Below are positions 26,440 through 35,650 of a stretch of 64,000 nt of DNA, one piece after another. The position numbers and the translations under genes were made by a program. Every line of letters starts with the position of its first letter. The stretch's first letter is position 1. The notes below the pieces were generated by a model that saw only the letters and a program-made list of their open reading frames with translations, did no database searches and was not told where the DNA came from. The stretch comes from Alteromonadaceae bacterium XY-R5 (lineage in GTDB: Bacteria; Pseudomonadota; Gammaproteobacteria; Enterobacterales; Alteromonadaceae), in contig LXWE01000003.1 in NCBI GenBank assembly GCA_001660395.1, forward strand, positions 124,001-188,000, written 5' to 3'.

Positions 26440-27327
26440 TTACAGGACAGGCGCGGATTGCCAGTCACGATAAAACTTGAAGGCCTCTTCGGCAGTGCGC
26501 AGCCCGGTGAAATCTTTGTCTGACATGCCCCACTGATCGATACGATTCTCAGGCCAGGTCCAGTCTTCCGGTGCGCCCACCTGATAATCATCAGGTACTT
26601 TTTCAACCGCGGTAGAGAACTCCACCACAGGGCCAAATGGCGCGATAAAATACGCGAAGACGTTATCGCCAGGGCCGTGACGGCCGGGTCCCCAGGAAGG
26701 CACCATACCGTGGTCGCGCAAACGGCCAATACCGCGCATCACCCCGTCCATGTCTTCCATTTCAAAGGCGATATGATTTAGCGAAGCAAATCCCGCGCGG
26801 GCAAAGGCTGTGCTGTGGTGTGCATTGTTACAACGCACAAACACCATGCCTTTGGTGCGATCTGAGACTTTGAAATTCAGGATCTTTTCGACCAAATCGC
26901 CGGTCGCTTCAGCATCAATGGCGTTACACACCACATGGGTCAGCTTGACCGGTAAGTCACTGCCTTCAATGGGATCAACTTCTTCGGCATTGACTAAAAA
27001 GCGGAACAGTTCGCCCTCTTTTAATTCGACGATAATGCCTTCACCGCCGCCCAAATCAGTACTTTGGGTAGGACACGCTGCCAAACCACTATCCGCCACG
27101 CGCTGTTTTAATGCCGCCAGTTCCTGCTCGGTACAGACGAAGGTGACACTGCGAACAAAATTGCGTTCGCCCTGCTCCAGCGCAACTAAATAGGGAAAGC
27201 TGCCAGAACCGCGTAAATAATGGGTTTGGTTTTTCACACCAGCCGAAGCCATGCCCCAGATGTCGGTCATAAAGGCCGCGGCATCAGCCACATTTGGCAA
27301 TACCAATTCAATGCTACGTAACTGCAT
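26440..27327 (-). CDS. Extradiol ring-cleavage dioxygenase, VOC family (295 aa)
   Basis: A two-domain type I extradiol dioxygenase. The C-terminal catalytic domain has the Fe(II) triad in the expected places: His131 (KLTHVVCN), His185 (SLNHIAFE) and Glu236 (PVVEFST). CNNAHHSTAF (about 166-175) matches the usual substrate-side His region. The N-terminal domain is the degenerate VOC unit. It would open a catechol-type ring next to a hydroxyl pair made by the flavin hydroxylase of the same operon. Its first codon overlaps the end of the HbpS/GlcG-like gene. Confidence 0.9.
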   Translation of the reverse strand: MQLRSIELVLPNVADAAAFMTDIWGMASAGVKNQTHYLRGSGSFPYLVALEQGERNFVRSVTFVCTEQELAALKQRVADSGLAACPTQSTDLGGGEGIIVELKEGELFRFLVNAEEVDPIEGSDLPVKLTHVVCNAIDAEATGDLVEKILNFKVSDRTKGMVFVRCNNAHHSTAFARAGFASLNHIAFEMEDMDGVMRGIGRLRDHGMVPSWGPGRHGPGDNVFAYFIAPFGPVVEFSTAVEKVPDDYQVGAPEDWTWPENRIDQWGMSDKDFTGLRTAEEAFKFYRDWQSAPVL

Positions 27328-27755
27328 TACTGACCTCCGTGGGCTAAACCCGCGCCTTCGATACCCGCCAGGGCACAGGCTTCATCGATATCGCCGGTAT
27401 CACCGCTGATGCCAATGGCACCCAGTAATTCACCCTGAGCATCGCGGATCAGCACGCCGCCGGGAGCCAGCACCAGATTGCCATTGGTGGTCGCCGACAG
27501 GCTGTTAAAAAACACCGGATTGTTGGCCGCGCGGGCCGCTAACGTGCGGGTATCGCTGCCCATTCCTAATGCGGTTAAAGCTTTGGCCTTAGCGATATCG
27601 TGCCTGAATAAACTGGCCTTATCCTGGCGCTTAAACGCCACCGGGTGACCACCGGCATCCAATACCATCACCGCCAAAGGTTTCACCTTTTCGGCCGTTG
27701 CGAATACCAACACCTGTTCAATGATGGTCTCAGCCTGACTAAGTAACATAGACAT
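27327..27755 (-). CDS. HbpS/GlcG-like heme-binding family protein (142 aa)
   Basis: The start is ATG 27755, with AGGAG 7 bases upstream; the frame runs on into the previous gene. DUF336/GlcG hallmarks: PLAVMVLDAGGHPVAFKRQD, RHDIAKAKALTALGMGS, LVLAPGGVLIRD and GAIGISGDTGDIDEACA. Family members bind heme or act as small accessory proteins and sit in many aromatic-degradation operons, with no proven enzymatic role. The stop overlaps the dioxygenase start by one base, implying translational coupling and perhaps service to that iron enzyme (inference). Confidence 0.88.
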   Translation of the reverse strand: MSMLLSQAETIIEQVLVFATAEKVKPLAVMVLDAGGHPVAFKRQDKASLFRHDIAKAKALTALGMGSDTRTLAARAANNPVFFNSLSATTNGNLVLAPGGVLIRDAQGELLGAIGISGDTGDIDEACALAGIEGAGLAHGGQ

Positions 27756-27774
27756 TTGCCATCTCCTGTTAAGA

Positions 27775-29316
27775 TTAAAACTGGCCCTGCAACTGGGCAT
27801 TAAGTTGATTGAAAAGGCTCTGTGGTGAGCCATTTGCTGTGCCATAGACATAAAAGTCAGGACGCACCAGCACAGCGCTGGCCTGATGCTGTTCCAGCCA
27901 GGCTTGTACCTTGCCGCCGTCATCCAGTTCACGCATATCCACTAACTGGATCTCGACGCCCTGATATTCGGCTAATGCCTTTTTGGCTTGCTCAACAGCA
28001 TCCGCATCAGCGACAAATAAACGCCACTCGCCCGGCACCACATCATCCAGCAGCTGTTCGCCCAAGGCGGTATGCAGTTTCGGCTGAATGAAACGACCAC
28101 TTACGCTGGCATCGGCCACTATCCCGGCCTGAATATTCGGGATCAGATCGGCTGCCGTGCCGGTACCTGTGGGTTGTTTGGCTTTTTCGCGAATCTCAAT
28201 GTCACGCTGTGCAGCCTTGTCTTCGTCCAGCACACAGATGTAACGACCGACATTTACCGCTGCACTAATCACCGCACGTACATGGGGATCGCGCTCCTGC
28301 TGGTAGGTATCCAGAACCTCGGCAACTGCCAGGCCGCGTTTGATCAAATCCATTTTCCAGGCCAGATTCGCCACATCGCGCAAGCCGTGACACATACCCT
28401 GTCCGAAAAACGGCGGCGTCTGGTGGGCGGCATCGCCAGCCAAAAACACATTGCCCTGACGCCATTGTTCGGCAATCAGACCATGGAAACGATAGGTAGA
28501 AGCCCGAATGATCTGATGGGGTACGCCTTCCAGATAAGGGCTGATCAATTCCGCCACTTTTTCTGGCTGCATCATTTGCTGATCGTCTTCACCGGGCAGC
28601 AACATCAGCTCCCAGCGTCTGTGGTTGCCTCTTCCGGGAACGATAGTGGCCGGGCGCTTTGGATCGCACATCATCACCGACAGAGATTGCAGATCAGCGT
28701 CTGCGGGCACACCGGTTAAATTGGGAAACTTCACATCGCCATCGACTTCGGCATCCACCACCAGCCAGGGCTCTTCGAATTTCAGATCGTCCAGTTTGAT
28801 CCCAAGCTGTTTACGCACCTGACTGCGCGAGCCATCACAGGCAATCACCCAGCGCGCCTGTTCGGTGTAACGTTCGCCCTGATGCTCCAGGGTTAAGGTC
28901 ACCTGCTCAGCATCCTGAGTCAGGCTGATAAATTCGGTGCCCAGTTTCAGGCTGACGTTTTTGTAACGGCTGAGGGCATCACGCAGATGATCTTCCAGTT
29001 CAGGCTGATAGAAAAAGTAATCGTTTGACCAGCCAAAGGGACGCGGCTTGCCCACAGTGCCCATGTAACGGATCACGCCGTGATCCGCGCCAACATGCAG
29101 GTGCCCCTGGGTATCACGCATGTCATCCAGAACCTGTTCAATCACATCCACAGACTGGAACAAACGCATCATTTCGTGATCTAAATGCACGGCTCTGGGC
29201 AAAGGAAACGGATTCGCTTCTTTCTCTACCACCAGGGTGGATAAGCCGTATTTTCCGAGTAAATTGGCCGCAAGGGCCCCTACCGGCCCGCAGCCGATAA
29301 TTGCAACATCGTACAT
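27775..29316 (-). CDS. Class A flavin-dependent aromatic hydroxylase, MhpA-like (513 aa)
   Basis: A single-component FAD/NAD(P)H monooxygenase. The FAD motif GxGxxG is at the N-terminus (VAIIGCGPVGALAANLL). The DG motif is in CDGSRSQVRKQLGI and the second FAD motif in FLAGDAAHQTPPFFGQGMC. A thioredoxin-like C-terminal domain follows (about residues 400-513), as in the 3-(3-hydroxyphenyl)propionate hydroxylase and phenol hydroxylase groups. It would place a hydroxyl ortho to an existing phenol to make the catechol for the downstream dioxygenase. Stop and next start are 19 bases apart. Confidence 0.92.
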   Translation of the reverse strand: MYDVAIIGCGPVGALAANLLGKYGLSTLVVEKEANPFPLPRAVHLDHEMMRLFQSVDVIEQVLDDMRDTQGHLHVGADHGVIRYMGTVGKPRPFGWSNDYFFYQPELEDHLRDALSRYKNVSLKLGTEFISLTQDAEQVTLTLEHQGERYTEQARWVIACDGSRSQVRKQLGIKLDDLKFEEPWLVVDAEVDGDVKFPNLTGVPADADLQSLSVMMCDPKRPATIVPGRGNHRRWELMLLPGEDDQQMMQPEKVAELISPYLEGVPHQIIRASTYRFHGLIAEQWRQGNVFLAGDAAHQTPPFFGQGMCHGLRDVANLAWKMDLIKRGLAVAEVLDTYQQERDPHVRAVISAAVNVGRYICVLDEDKAAQRDIEIREKAKQPTGTGTAADLIPNIQAGIVADASVSGRFIQPKLHTALGEQLLDDVVPGEWRLFVADADAVEQAKKALAEYQGVEIQLVDMRELDDGGKVQAWLEQHQASAVLVRPDFYVYGTANGSPQSLFNQLNAQLQGQF

Positions 29317-29330
29317 ATCCGGACTCCCTG

Positions 29331-30569
29331 TCAGGCGTTAACGGTCAAATTCTGTGGTGCTTTGTAGAGCTTGCCGTCCTGCATAATCATGTGCAGGTTG
29401 GCTTTGTTTTGCAGCAGGGTAACGTCCTTGGTCGGGTCACCATCCACCAGCAACAGATCCGCCAGATAGCCTTGTTTGATCAGGCCGAGTTCATTGCCCA
29501 TGCCCATGATCTCACCGCCAAACTGGGTCGCTGCCTGCAGCACTTCTGCCGGGGTATAACCGAAGTGTTCTACCCACAATTCCAGATCGCGGGCATTGCG
29601 GCCATTGGGGTTAAAGGGGAAGCCATAGTCACCGCCGGGCAGTAACTTAATGCCTTTGGCGCGTAGCTTCGGCACCAGCGCCTTCTGCGCCGCTAAAACG
29701 ATGGCGGCATCTTCTTTCATATGGGTCATATCCATATGCGGCGGCGGGTTAGCATCTAAGGTTGCCTGAATAATGCCTATGGTTGGCGCGACAAAGATCT
29801 CGTCCTTTTTCGCTGCCAGCATATCGATGGCATCATCATCGGCGTAGGTGCAGTGATAAAGCACCCTAAAACCCGCTTCCACGCCCCATTTCACCGCATC
29901 GTTAGCGTGGGCATGGCCGGTAAGCCATACATCAGACTCGCGCGCTTGCTCTCCCGCGGCCATCAGCTCTTCTTTGCTGTACAAAAGTTCATGAGACGCA
30001 CCGGGCTTAAGGGCACTTTCACCTGAGATCAGGAATTTCACCGCTTTGGCGCCAATATCGGCACATTCTTTCACGAAGGCTTTTACCCCTTCAGGACCAA
30101 TGGCATGGGCCTCAACTTTACCGGGATCCAGTTCAGATTCATTCGGTGGCTCGCGCTCAACGCTGGATGGCACCAAACGTGGACCTGGCATACCACCACT
30201 GGTTAGCTGGGCATTTAACGAGATTTCCAGGGTTTTGCTTAATGCCCCGGCGGAATACGCACTGGTAAAGCCATGATCCAGCAGAATACGGGCGTTGCGC
30301 GCGGCAGTTAATGCCAGCTCTTCCGGTGGCAAGTACATGCCCGGAACAAATTTCTCGACCGAGGTGGGCCAGGTCAGGTGAGCGTGAGCTTCCACCAATC
30401 CTGGCATCAGGGTTTTGCCCTGGGCATCAATGACCTGATCACCGCTGTCAGGGGCGATAGGTGAGTCGCTGATCTCTACAATCCGTTGATTTTCTACGGC
30501 CACGGAGCCAGAAAAAACGGGGCTACCGGTACCATCGAAGATGCTGGCATGGTTAATGATGACGCGCAT
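29331..30569 (-). CDS. Amidohydrolase, imidazolonepropionase-like (412 aa)
   Basis: The first gene of the leftward operon. The amidohydrolase superfamily metal motif is VEAHAHLTWPT (HxH, about residues 58-67). Later come KFLISGESAL with a candidate bridging Lys, GHAHANDAVK, LYHCTYAD and GGDYGFPF (final Asp). The end GYLADLLLVDGDPTKDVTLL is the typical closing strand. Related enzymes hydrolyse cyclic amides, N-acyl compounds or decarboxylate aromatic acids. In this operon it might act on a lactone, amide or carboxylated ring; no signal peptide, so cytoplasmic. Confidence 0.87.
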   Translation of the reverse strand: MRVIINHASIFDGTGSPVFSGSVAVENQRIVEISDSPIAPDSGDQVIDAQGKTLMPGLVEAHAHLTWPTSVEKFVPGMYLPPEELALTAARNARILLDHGFTSAYSAGALSKTLEISLNAQLTSGGMPGPRLVPSSVEREPPNESELDPGKVEAHAIGPEGVKAFVKECADIGAKAVKFLISGESALKPGASHELLYSKEELMAAGEQARESDVWLTGHAHANDAVKWGVEAGFRVLYHCTYADDDAIDMLAAKKDEIFVAPTIGIIQATLDANPPPHMDMTHMKEDAAIVLAAQKALVPKLRAKGIKLLPGGDYGFPFNPNGRNARDLELWVEHFGYTPAEVLQAATQFGGEIMGMGNELGLIKQGYLADLLLVDGDPTKDVTLLQNKANLHMIMQDGKLYKAPQNLTVNA

Positions 30570-30652
30570 GCTTTACCTCTGCTTGTGCCTTTTTGTTAAT
30601 GCCAGTTATTGTTTTCGTTAAAAGCCATAACTTCAAATATTAATTTTTTGAT

Positions 30653-30677
30653 AATCTATAGTTAATACCTATAGATT
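30653..30677. promoter_or_regulatory. LysR-type operator dyad before the ring-cleavage operon
   Basis: A perfect 9-bp inverted repeat, AATCTATAG-N7-CTATAGATT, 84 bases before the operon's first start codon and overlapping the stop codon of the LysR gene. Its core TATAG-N7-CTATA recurs at 31599-31615 before lysR. Read leftward it is followed by A, not T, so it is not a terminator of lysR. Confidence 0.7.
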
Positions 30678-31568
30678 GGATTGCAGCTTGACGTGATCGA
30701 CAAAAGCCTTGGTATGACCGTATAAGGGCCTTTCTTTGAGCCACATCAGGCCAACCTTGCGCTCAAACATGGCTTCACGAATACGGATTTCGCGCAGTAC
30801 GCCGTTTTCCAGTTCGGTTTTCACCACCTCACGCGGCAGGATAGTCACATAGTCGGTTTCTTTGACGATGGCTTTGGTGGTTAACAGCGAGTCGGAGCGG
30901 ATCACATTCACCGGCAGGGGGGCTTTGGCACTGACAAACAAGGCATCGACCTGACGCCTAAAGCCACCCACGGCATCGGGCAGGACCCAGCGCGCATGTT
31001 CCAGATCTGGCAATGATATATCCGCCGGTAAATGGCCATTGGCGCGACCGACTATGATCGAAAAGGGATCGCTTAAAATAGCAATCTCTTTCATATCCTC
31101 CGGATGCTCCTTCATCCCGGCAGTCACCACAGCCAAATCAATTTCATAATTACGCAGCATGTTGATCAGGGTGTTGTCTGGGCGCTCTAAAATCCGCAGT
31201 TCAAACTTCGGATAACTTTTCACAAAGGACGTCAGCATTTTCGGCACCAGTGTGGTTAACGCACCAGGTGTGCCGCCTATGGTTAATGGCCCCAGCAGAT
31301 GATTACCCATTAAATGCACTTCGCGCTGGGCGGCATCGAGCAGATTTTCGATGGCTTCGGCACGACGTTGCAGGGCTTCTCCGGCCGGTGTCAGTTGAAT
31401 CCCCTGACGAAAACGATCAAACAATTTTACGTTCAATACCCGTTCTAACTGGCTGATGGCTACCGACACAGATGGCTGTGAAAGATGCTCGGCGCGGGCA
31501 GCCCCACTAATCGTGCCCTCACGGCATACAGCAAGAAAAAGGCGCAACGCTCTGGGATCAATTTTCAC
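30669..31568 (-). CDS. LysR-family transcriptional regulator (299 aa)
   Basis: The true start is GTG 31568 (VKIDPRALRLFLAV), 6 bases after AGGAG; the longer frame lacks a ribosome site. Residues 1-60 are the winged-helix domain (GTISGAARAEHLSQPSVSVAISQLE). The rest is the periplasmic-binding-like effector domain (LTIGGTPGALTTLVPKML). It stands between the ring-cleavage operon, on the same strand downstream, and a divergent TonB receptor gene. The shared dyads at 30653 and 31599 suggest it controls the operon and itself, with an aromatic pathway intermediate as inducer (inference). Confidence 0.93.
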   Translation of the reverse strand: MKIDPRALRLFLAVCREGTISGAARAEHLSQPSVSVAISQLERVLNVKLFDRFRQGIQLTPAGEALQRRAEAIENLLDAAQREVHLMGNHLLGPLTIGGTPGALTTLVPKMLTSFVKSYPKFELRILERPDNTLINMLRNYEIDLAVVTAGMKEHPEDMKEIAILSDPFSIIVGRANGHLPADISLPDLEHARWVLPDAVGGFRRQVDALFVSAKAPLPVNVIRSDSLLTTKAIVKETDYVTILPREVVKTELENGVLREIRIREAMFERKVGLMWLKERPLYGHTKAFVDHVKLQSNL

Positions 31569-31598
31569 GTAAATCTCCTGAAAAATGTTAGCCACATG

Positions 31599-31615
31599 TA
31601 TAGGTGACAACTATA
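31599..31615. promoter_or_regulatory. Second LysR-type dyad, in the lysR promoter region
   Basis: TATAG-N7-CTATA, the same arms and spacing as the core of the dyad at 30653-30677. It ends 31 bases before the GTG start of lysR, right for autoregulation, and lies 288 bases before the divergent TonB receptor gene. Confidence 0.65.
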
Positions 31616-31903
31616 ACTTGTTAAAAAAATATTATTTTATTTATCTTAAATCAATTGTTAAGTTTGTTAACACTTAATAAACATGTTGAGTTTTATTGGG
31701 TTTGGGGCCGCGTACGGCCTCTGTTAAGCGTGCATTAGGGTTATAAAATTACACATTTGTAAATTATGGAATTAGCTTTATCCATAGCTTTTACAAATAA
31801 AAAAGCTGCCCCTACAACACGTCGCAAGACGCTGCAGCCAAGACACCATAAGAAGCGACCCCAGATGCAGTCATACGATGTAAAGCTGAATAAAGGAAAA
31901 GTA
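31616..31903. promoter_or_regulatory. Leader and promoter region of the TonB receptor gene
   Basis: The sequence is AT-rich and contains a dyad TTAAGT-N8-ACTTAA (31658-31677) and a small hairpin GGCCG-CGTA-CGGCC (31706-31719). I see no gene here; the long frame from 31766 into the receptor has no ribosome site and is likely untranslated leader. Confidence 0.35.
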
Positions 31904-34219
31904 ATGAAACACACTATTATCAGCAACGCGATTACTCTGGCGCTGGCCAGTTCCAGCATGTTTGGCCTTTCCTACCAGGCACACGCGCAGGAAAGCACTC
32001 AAGCAACCGATGACGTGGAAGTGATCATGGTGTCTGCCAGTCGTCGTACCGAACGCTTACAGGATGTGCCTTTGGCCGTTGCAGCCATGACCGGCAAGCA
32101 ACTGCAAAACTCCACATTCAAAGATCTGACCGATATCCAAAATACCTTCAGCGGTGTCCAATACGGTGAAACACCTAACGACAAAGGTTTCCGTATGCGC
32201 GGCATCGGCACCATGGGCGGCTACAGCAGTGCCTCCGAATCGCCAGTTGGCCTGGTGGTTGATAATGTGGTGACCAGTTTTGGCAGCCCAATGGAAAGCC
32301 TGGGCGACATCGCCCGCATCGAGGTACTAAAAGGCCCCCAAGGCACCCAGTTTGGTAAAAATGCCTCTGCGGGTGTAGTCAACATCACCACCAAAAAGCC
32401 CGATACGCTGGGCTTTTACGGCAATGTATATGGCTCCTATGCGACCCTAAATGAGCATGACGTGCATACCGAGCTAAATCTGCCCATCAGCGACAGCAGC
32501 GCCATGAGCGTGTATTTGTTTGATAAAAAGCATGATGGTTTTGTGAAGAACGTGGTGCGCGATGAAATGTGGGGCGGCTCGCACAAATCTGGCGCGCGGG
32601 TCAAATACCTGTGGGAAATCAGCTCAGACAGCTCCCTTTACATCATCGGTGACTACTCCAAACACGAACAGGATGGCCCTCAGCAAACCTGGACCTTAAA
32701 CAAACTGGCTGAATCCGATACCGGCTTTTATGGTGCCATCGGTCTGCCCTTTGTCGATTTAGACGCACTGGGTGTCACCCCAGGCGATGATAATGATATT
32801 TCCATTGAAGATGGCGAAGGCAACTATGGTGCCGCTAACTATGGTTTGTCGGTGCAGTTTGATACCAACCTCGGCGACTATCAGTTTTCATCCATTACCG
32901 CCTGGCGTGAATACAACGAAGATCCACGCCGTTACAGCATAGATGGCCTGCCCTACGCTAAGTTCGAAGCTTACTATGCCAGTGGTGAAACCAAGCGTTT
33001 ATATTCGCAGGAATTTCGTATTACCTCACCGTCTTCGGGCGCTCTGGAATATGTGACAGGGCTGTATTTCTCGCGTCAGGAAGCTGGAATTGGCTCAGGC
33101 GAAAGCGCTGTGCTACGCCCGGCTCTGCCTTATAGTGACATCCCGGCCATTTCTATCACAGCCGGTGCCAATACCACCTTAACTACCAGTGATAGCTACG
33201 CTGCCTATATCGACGGTAAATACCAATTGGCGGATAAGCTCAAACTGATTGGTGGTCTGCGTCTGACTCGCGATGAAGTGGAAGCCGAGAACTTCTCCAA
33301 AGCCGATGATACCTTTGATACCACAGTGCCTTATACCACCCGGGATAAGCAGGTCGATACGATTGAAAAAACCGATATTTCCGGCCGTATTGGTCTGGAG
33401 TACAAACAGTCGAATGACGCCATGTTCTTCGGTACTTACGCCCGTGGTTACCTTGGCCCAACCGTTACCTATTCCGCTTTAAATGGCACAAAATCCAAGG
33501 TACTGCCACAAACTGTGGATGACTACACTATCGGGGTGAAATCGCAGGTACTGGATCGCAAGCTAACAGTGAACGCCAATGTGTTTTACGACAAGTTTAA
33601 TGATCTGCAAACCTCCGTATTCGACGGCCAGGAGTTTTTGACTGAAAACGCCGGCGGCGCCGACACCAAGGGCTTTGAAGTGGAATTGATCTATCAGGCC
33701 ACCCGCGATTTAGCCCTGAACCTGTCGTACACCTATTCAGATGCCAAGTTCACCGACTACATTACCGAATGTCCAACACCGATTGTCTTAGCAGGCAATG
33801 AAGCCACCTTGTGTAATGCCGAAGGTTCTACCGAGGATACGCCTCTGTATCAGGCCAAGGGTGAACAATTGCCGGGCGCACCAAAACACACGGCTGTCAT
33901 TGGCATGAATTATCATCGCGAACTGGGCAGTAGTTTGTTGCTCGAAGCAGCAGCCAATGCCTCTTATCGTAGCGAGACGCAAAACTCCGTCGGTGACGAA
34001 AATACCATCCAGGATGGCTACAGCATAGTTAACCTCAACGTAGGTATTTCTGACAGTGATCAGGTCTGGCGCGTAGGCTTGTTTGCCCGCAACCTGCTGG
34101 ATCAGAACTATAACGCCGCGATTCTGGCCCTGCCCTTCGCCAACGATGGCAGCTATGTGAACTGGCGCGTGCGTAACGCTGAGCGCACCGTTGGCATCGA
34201 AGCCAGCTATAGCTTCTAA
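31904..34219 (+). CDS. TonB-dependent outer-membrane receptor (771 aa)
   Basis: The start ATG 31904 follows AAAGGAAAAGTA. The signal peptide is about 25 residues (LALASSSMFGLSYQAHAQ). A TonB box-like VEVIMVSASRR is followed by a plug (MRGIGTMGGYS, ARIEVLKGPQGTQFGKNAS) and a 22-strand-type barrel ending in a terminal Phe (VGIEASYSF). It is of the type used by Alteromonadales and sphingomonads for carbohydrates and aromatic glycosides. It faces lysR and precedes a Tat-exported beta-glucosidase gene by 70 bases, so it likely imports a glucoside whose aglycone feeds the divergent operon (inference). Confidence 0.95.
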   Translation: MKHTIISNAITLALASSSMFGLSYQAHAQESTQATDDVEVIMVSASRRTERLQDVPLAVAAMTGKQLQNSTFKDLTDIQNTFSGVQYGETPNDKGFRMRGIGTMGGYSSASESPVGLVVDNVVTSFGSPMESLGDIARIEVLKGPQGTQFGKNASAGVVNITTKKPDTLGFYGNVYGSYATLNEHDVHTELNLPISDSSAMSVYLFDKKHDGFVKNVVRDEMWGGSHKSGARVKYLWEISSDSSLYIIGDYSKHEQDGPQQTWTLNKLAESDTGFYGAIGLPFVDLDALGVTPGDDNDISIEDGEGNYGAANYGLSVQFDTNLGDYQFSSITAWREYNEDPRRYSIDGLPYAKFEAYYASGETKRLYSQEFRITSPSSGALEYVTGLYFSRQEAGIGSGESAVLRPALPYSDIPAISITAGANTTLTTSDSYAAYIDGKYQLADKLKLIGGLRLTRDEVEAENFSKADDTFDTTVPYTTRDKQVDTIEKTDISGRIGLEYKQSNDAMFFGTYARGYLGPTVTYSALNGTKSKVLPQTVDDYTIGVKSQVLDRKLTVNANVFYDKFNDLQTSVFDGQEFLTENAGGADTKGFEVELIYQATRDLALNLSYTYSDAKFTDYITECPTPIVLAGNEATLCNAEGSTEDTPLYQAKGEQLPGAPKHTAVIGMNYHRELGSSLLLEAAANASYRSETQNSVGDENTIQDGYSIVNLNVGISDSDQVWRVGLFARNLLDQNYNAAILALPFANDGSYVNWRVRNAERTVGIEASYSF

Positions 34220-34289
34220 ATTCGTAGCTTCATCCATTTCAGGGGCGGTTCGATTTCGGACTGCCTTTGCTGTTTCAAAGGAGTAAATT

Positions 34290-35609
34290 ATGTCACTTGA
34301 TCGTCGCCAATTTTTAATCACAGGTGCCGCCCTTGCGGGTGCCTCTGCCCTGCCAACTATGGCAAGAGCCGCTTCTTCATCGGCCAGTTTCCCTAAAGGG
34401 TTTCTATGGGGGGCTGCATCTGCGGGCCATCAGGTTGAAGGTAACAATACCAACGCCGATATCTGGTTGCTGGAACATGTGAAACCCTCGGTGTTCAGAG
34501 AACCATCAGGTGATGCCTGTAACAGTTTTGAGTTGTGGGAAACCGACTTAGACCTGGCCAAAAACCTGGGCCTGACAGCGTATCGCTTCTCCATCGAGTG
34601 GGCCAGAATCGAACCCGAGGCAGGTATGTTTTCACAGGCCATGATTGACCATTATGGCCGCATCATGGATGGTGCCCTAGCCCGTGGCATGTCGCCTGTG
34701 GTGACATTTAACCATTTCTCCAGCCCCATCTGGTTTTCCGCCCAAGGTGGCTGGACCAACCCGGAAGCACCAGCCCTGTTTACCCGTTACTGCCAGAAAG
34801 TAGCCGAACAACTGGCGGGCAAAATGGCCTATGCCCTGACCTTTAATGAGCCAAACCTGCTGCGTTTGCTGCGTGTCATTGGTCTGCCGCCTTTTGTCTG
34901 GGATTTGCAAAAGCAAATGCTGGCCGCCGCCGCAGCAAAAACCAACAGCCAGAAGTTTGTTGGCCTCAATGCCGCCGAACAGGAAGATTTAGATACCATG
35001 ACAGCATTGCTGATCAAAGGCCACATTGCTGCACGTAAAGCCATCAAGGCAGCCAATCCGGCGTTACCCGTTGGCTTTAGCCTGGCGATGCTGGATGACA
35101 GGGCAGCTGGTGCCAACAGCCTGCGCGACCAGAAACGTGAAGAAAACTATGGCGACTGGCTGCGTGCAGCCGAGCATGCCGACTTTATCGGCGTTCAAAA
35201 CTATGAACGTATGGACTGGGACGATAAAGGCAAAGTCCCGGTGCCGGATTCAGCGATTAAAAACTTTAGCGGCAGTTGGATCGACGCCAGCAGTTTAGCC
35301 AATACGGTCGCCTATACCCACCAGGTTACCGGCAAACCCATTTTGGTGAGCGAACACGGTATCGGCACCGACGATGACAAGCTGCGTGCCCAGTTTATTC
35401 CGGCATCCCTGGTGGAATTACAAAAGGTGATGAAACAGGGCGTGCCGGTATTAGGTTATATCCACTGGACCTTGCTGGATAACTACGAGTGGATCCATGG
35501 CTTTGGCGTTCACTTTGGCCTGCATACAGTCGACTTAAAAACCTTTGAACGTAAGCCTAAGCCCAGCGCCAAGGTGTATGCGGAGATCATTAAACGCAAC
35601 GCCGTGTAA
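34290..35609 (+). CDS. GH1 beta-glucosidase, Tat-exported (439 aa)
   Basis: The N-terminus is a twin-arginine signal (DRRQFLITGAALAG...MARA), so the enzyme acts in the periplasm. GH1 features: FPKGFLWGAASAGHQVEG near the mature start, YRFSIEWARIEP, acid/base Glu in TFNEPN and the nucleophile in ILVSEHGIGTDDD. The nucleophile motif differs from the common ITENG, though the Glu is kept. C-terminal WTLLDNYEW and FGVHFGLHTVD are standard. AGGAG before the ATG; it follows the TonB receptor by 70 bases and probably removes glucose from the imported substrate. Some GH1 variants transfer or cleave other sugars. Confidence 0.9.
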   Translation: MSLDRRQFLITGAALAGASALPTMARAASSSASFPKGFLWGAASAGHQVEGNNTNADIWLLEHVKPSVFREPSGDACNSFELWETDLDLAKNLGLTAYRFSIEWARIEPEAGMFSQAMIDHYGRIMDGALARGMSPVVTFNHFSSPIWFSAQGGWTNPEAPALFTRYCQKVAEQLAGKMAYALTFNEPNLLRLLRVIGLPPFVWDLQKQMLAAAAAKTNSQKFVGLNAAEQEDLDTMTALLIKGHIAARKAIKAANPALPVGFSLAMLDDRAAGANSLRDQKREENYGDWLRAAEHADFIGVQNYERMDWDDKGKVPVPDSAIKNFSGSWIDASSLANTVAYTHQVTGKPILVSEHGIGTDDDKLRAQFIPASLVELQKVMKQGVPVLGYIHWTLLDNYEWIHGFGVHFGLHTVDLKTFERKPKPSAKVYAEIIKRNAV

Positions 35610-35650
35610 TTCAGACGAAACGAGACTTTCTGAGTTCTGTTTTGCCCCCC

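Noticed and set aside
28072..28719. 215-residue plus-strand frame inside the flavin hydroxylase gene
   Set aside because: Antisense shadow of a clear FAD monooxygenase; no ribosome site or motif.
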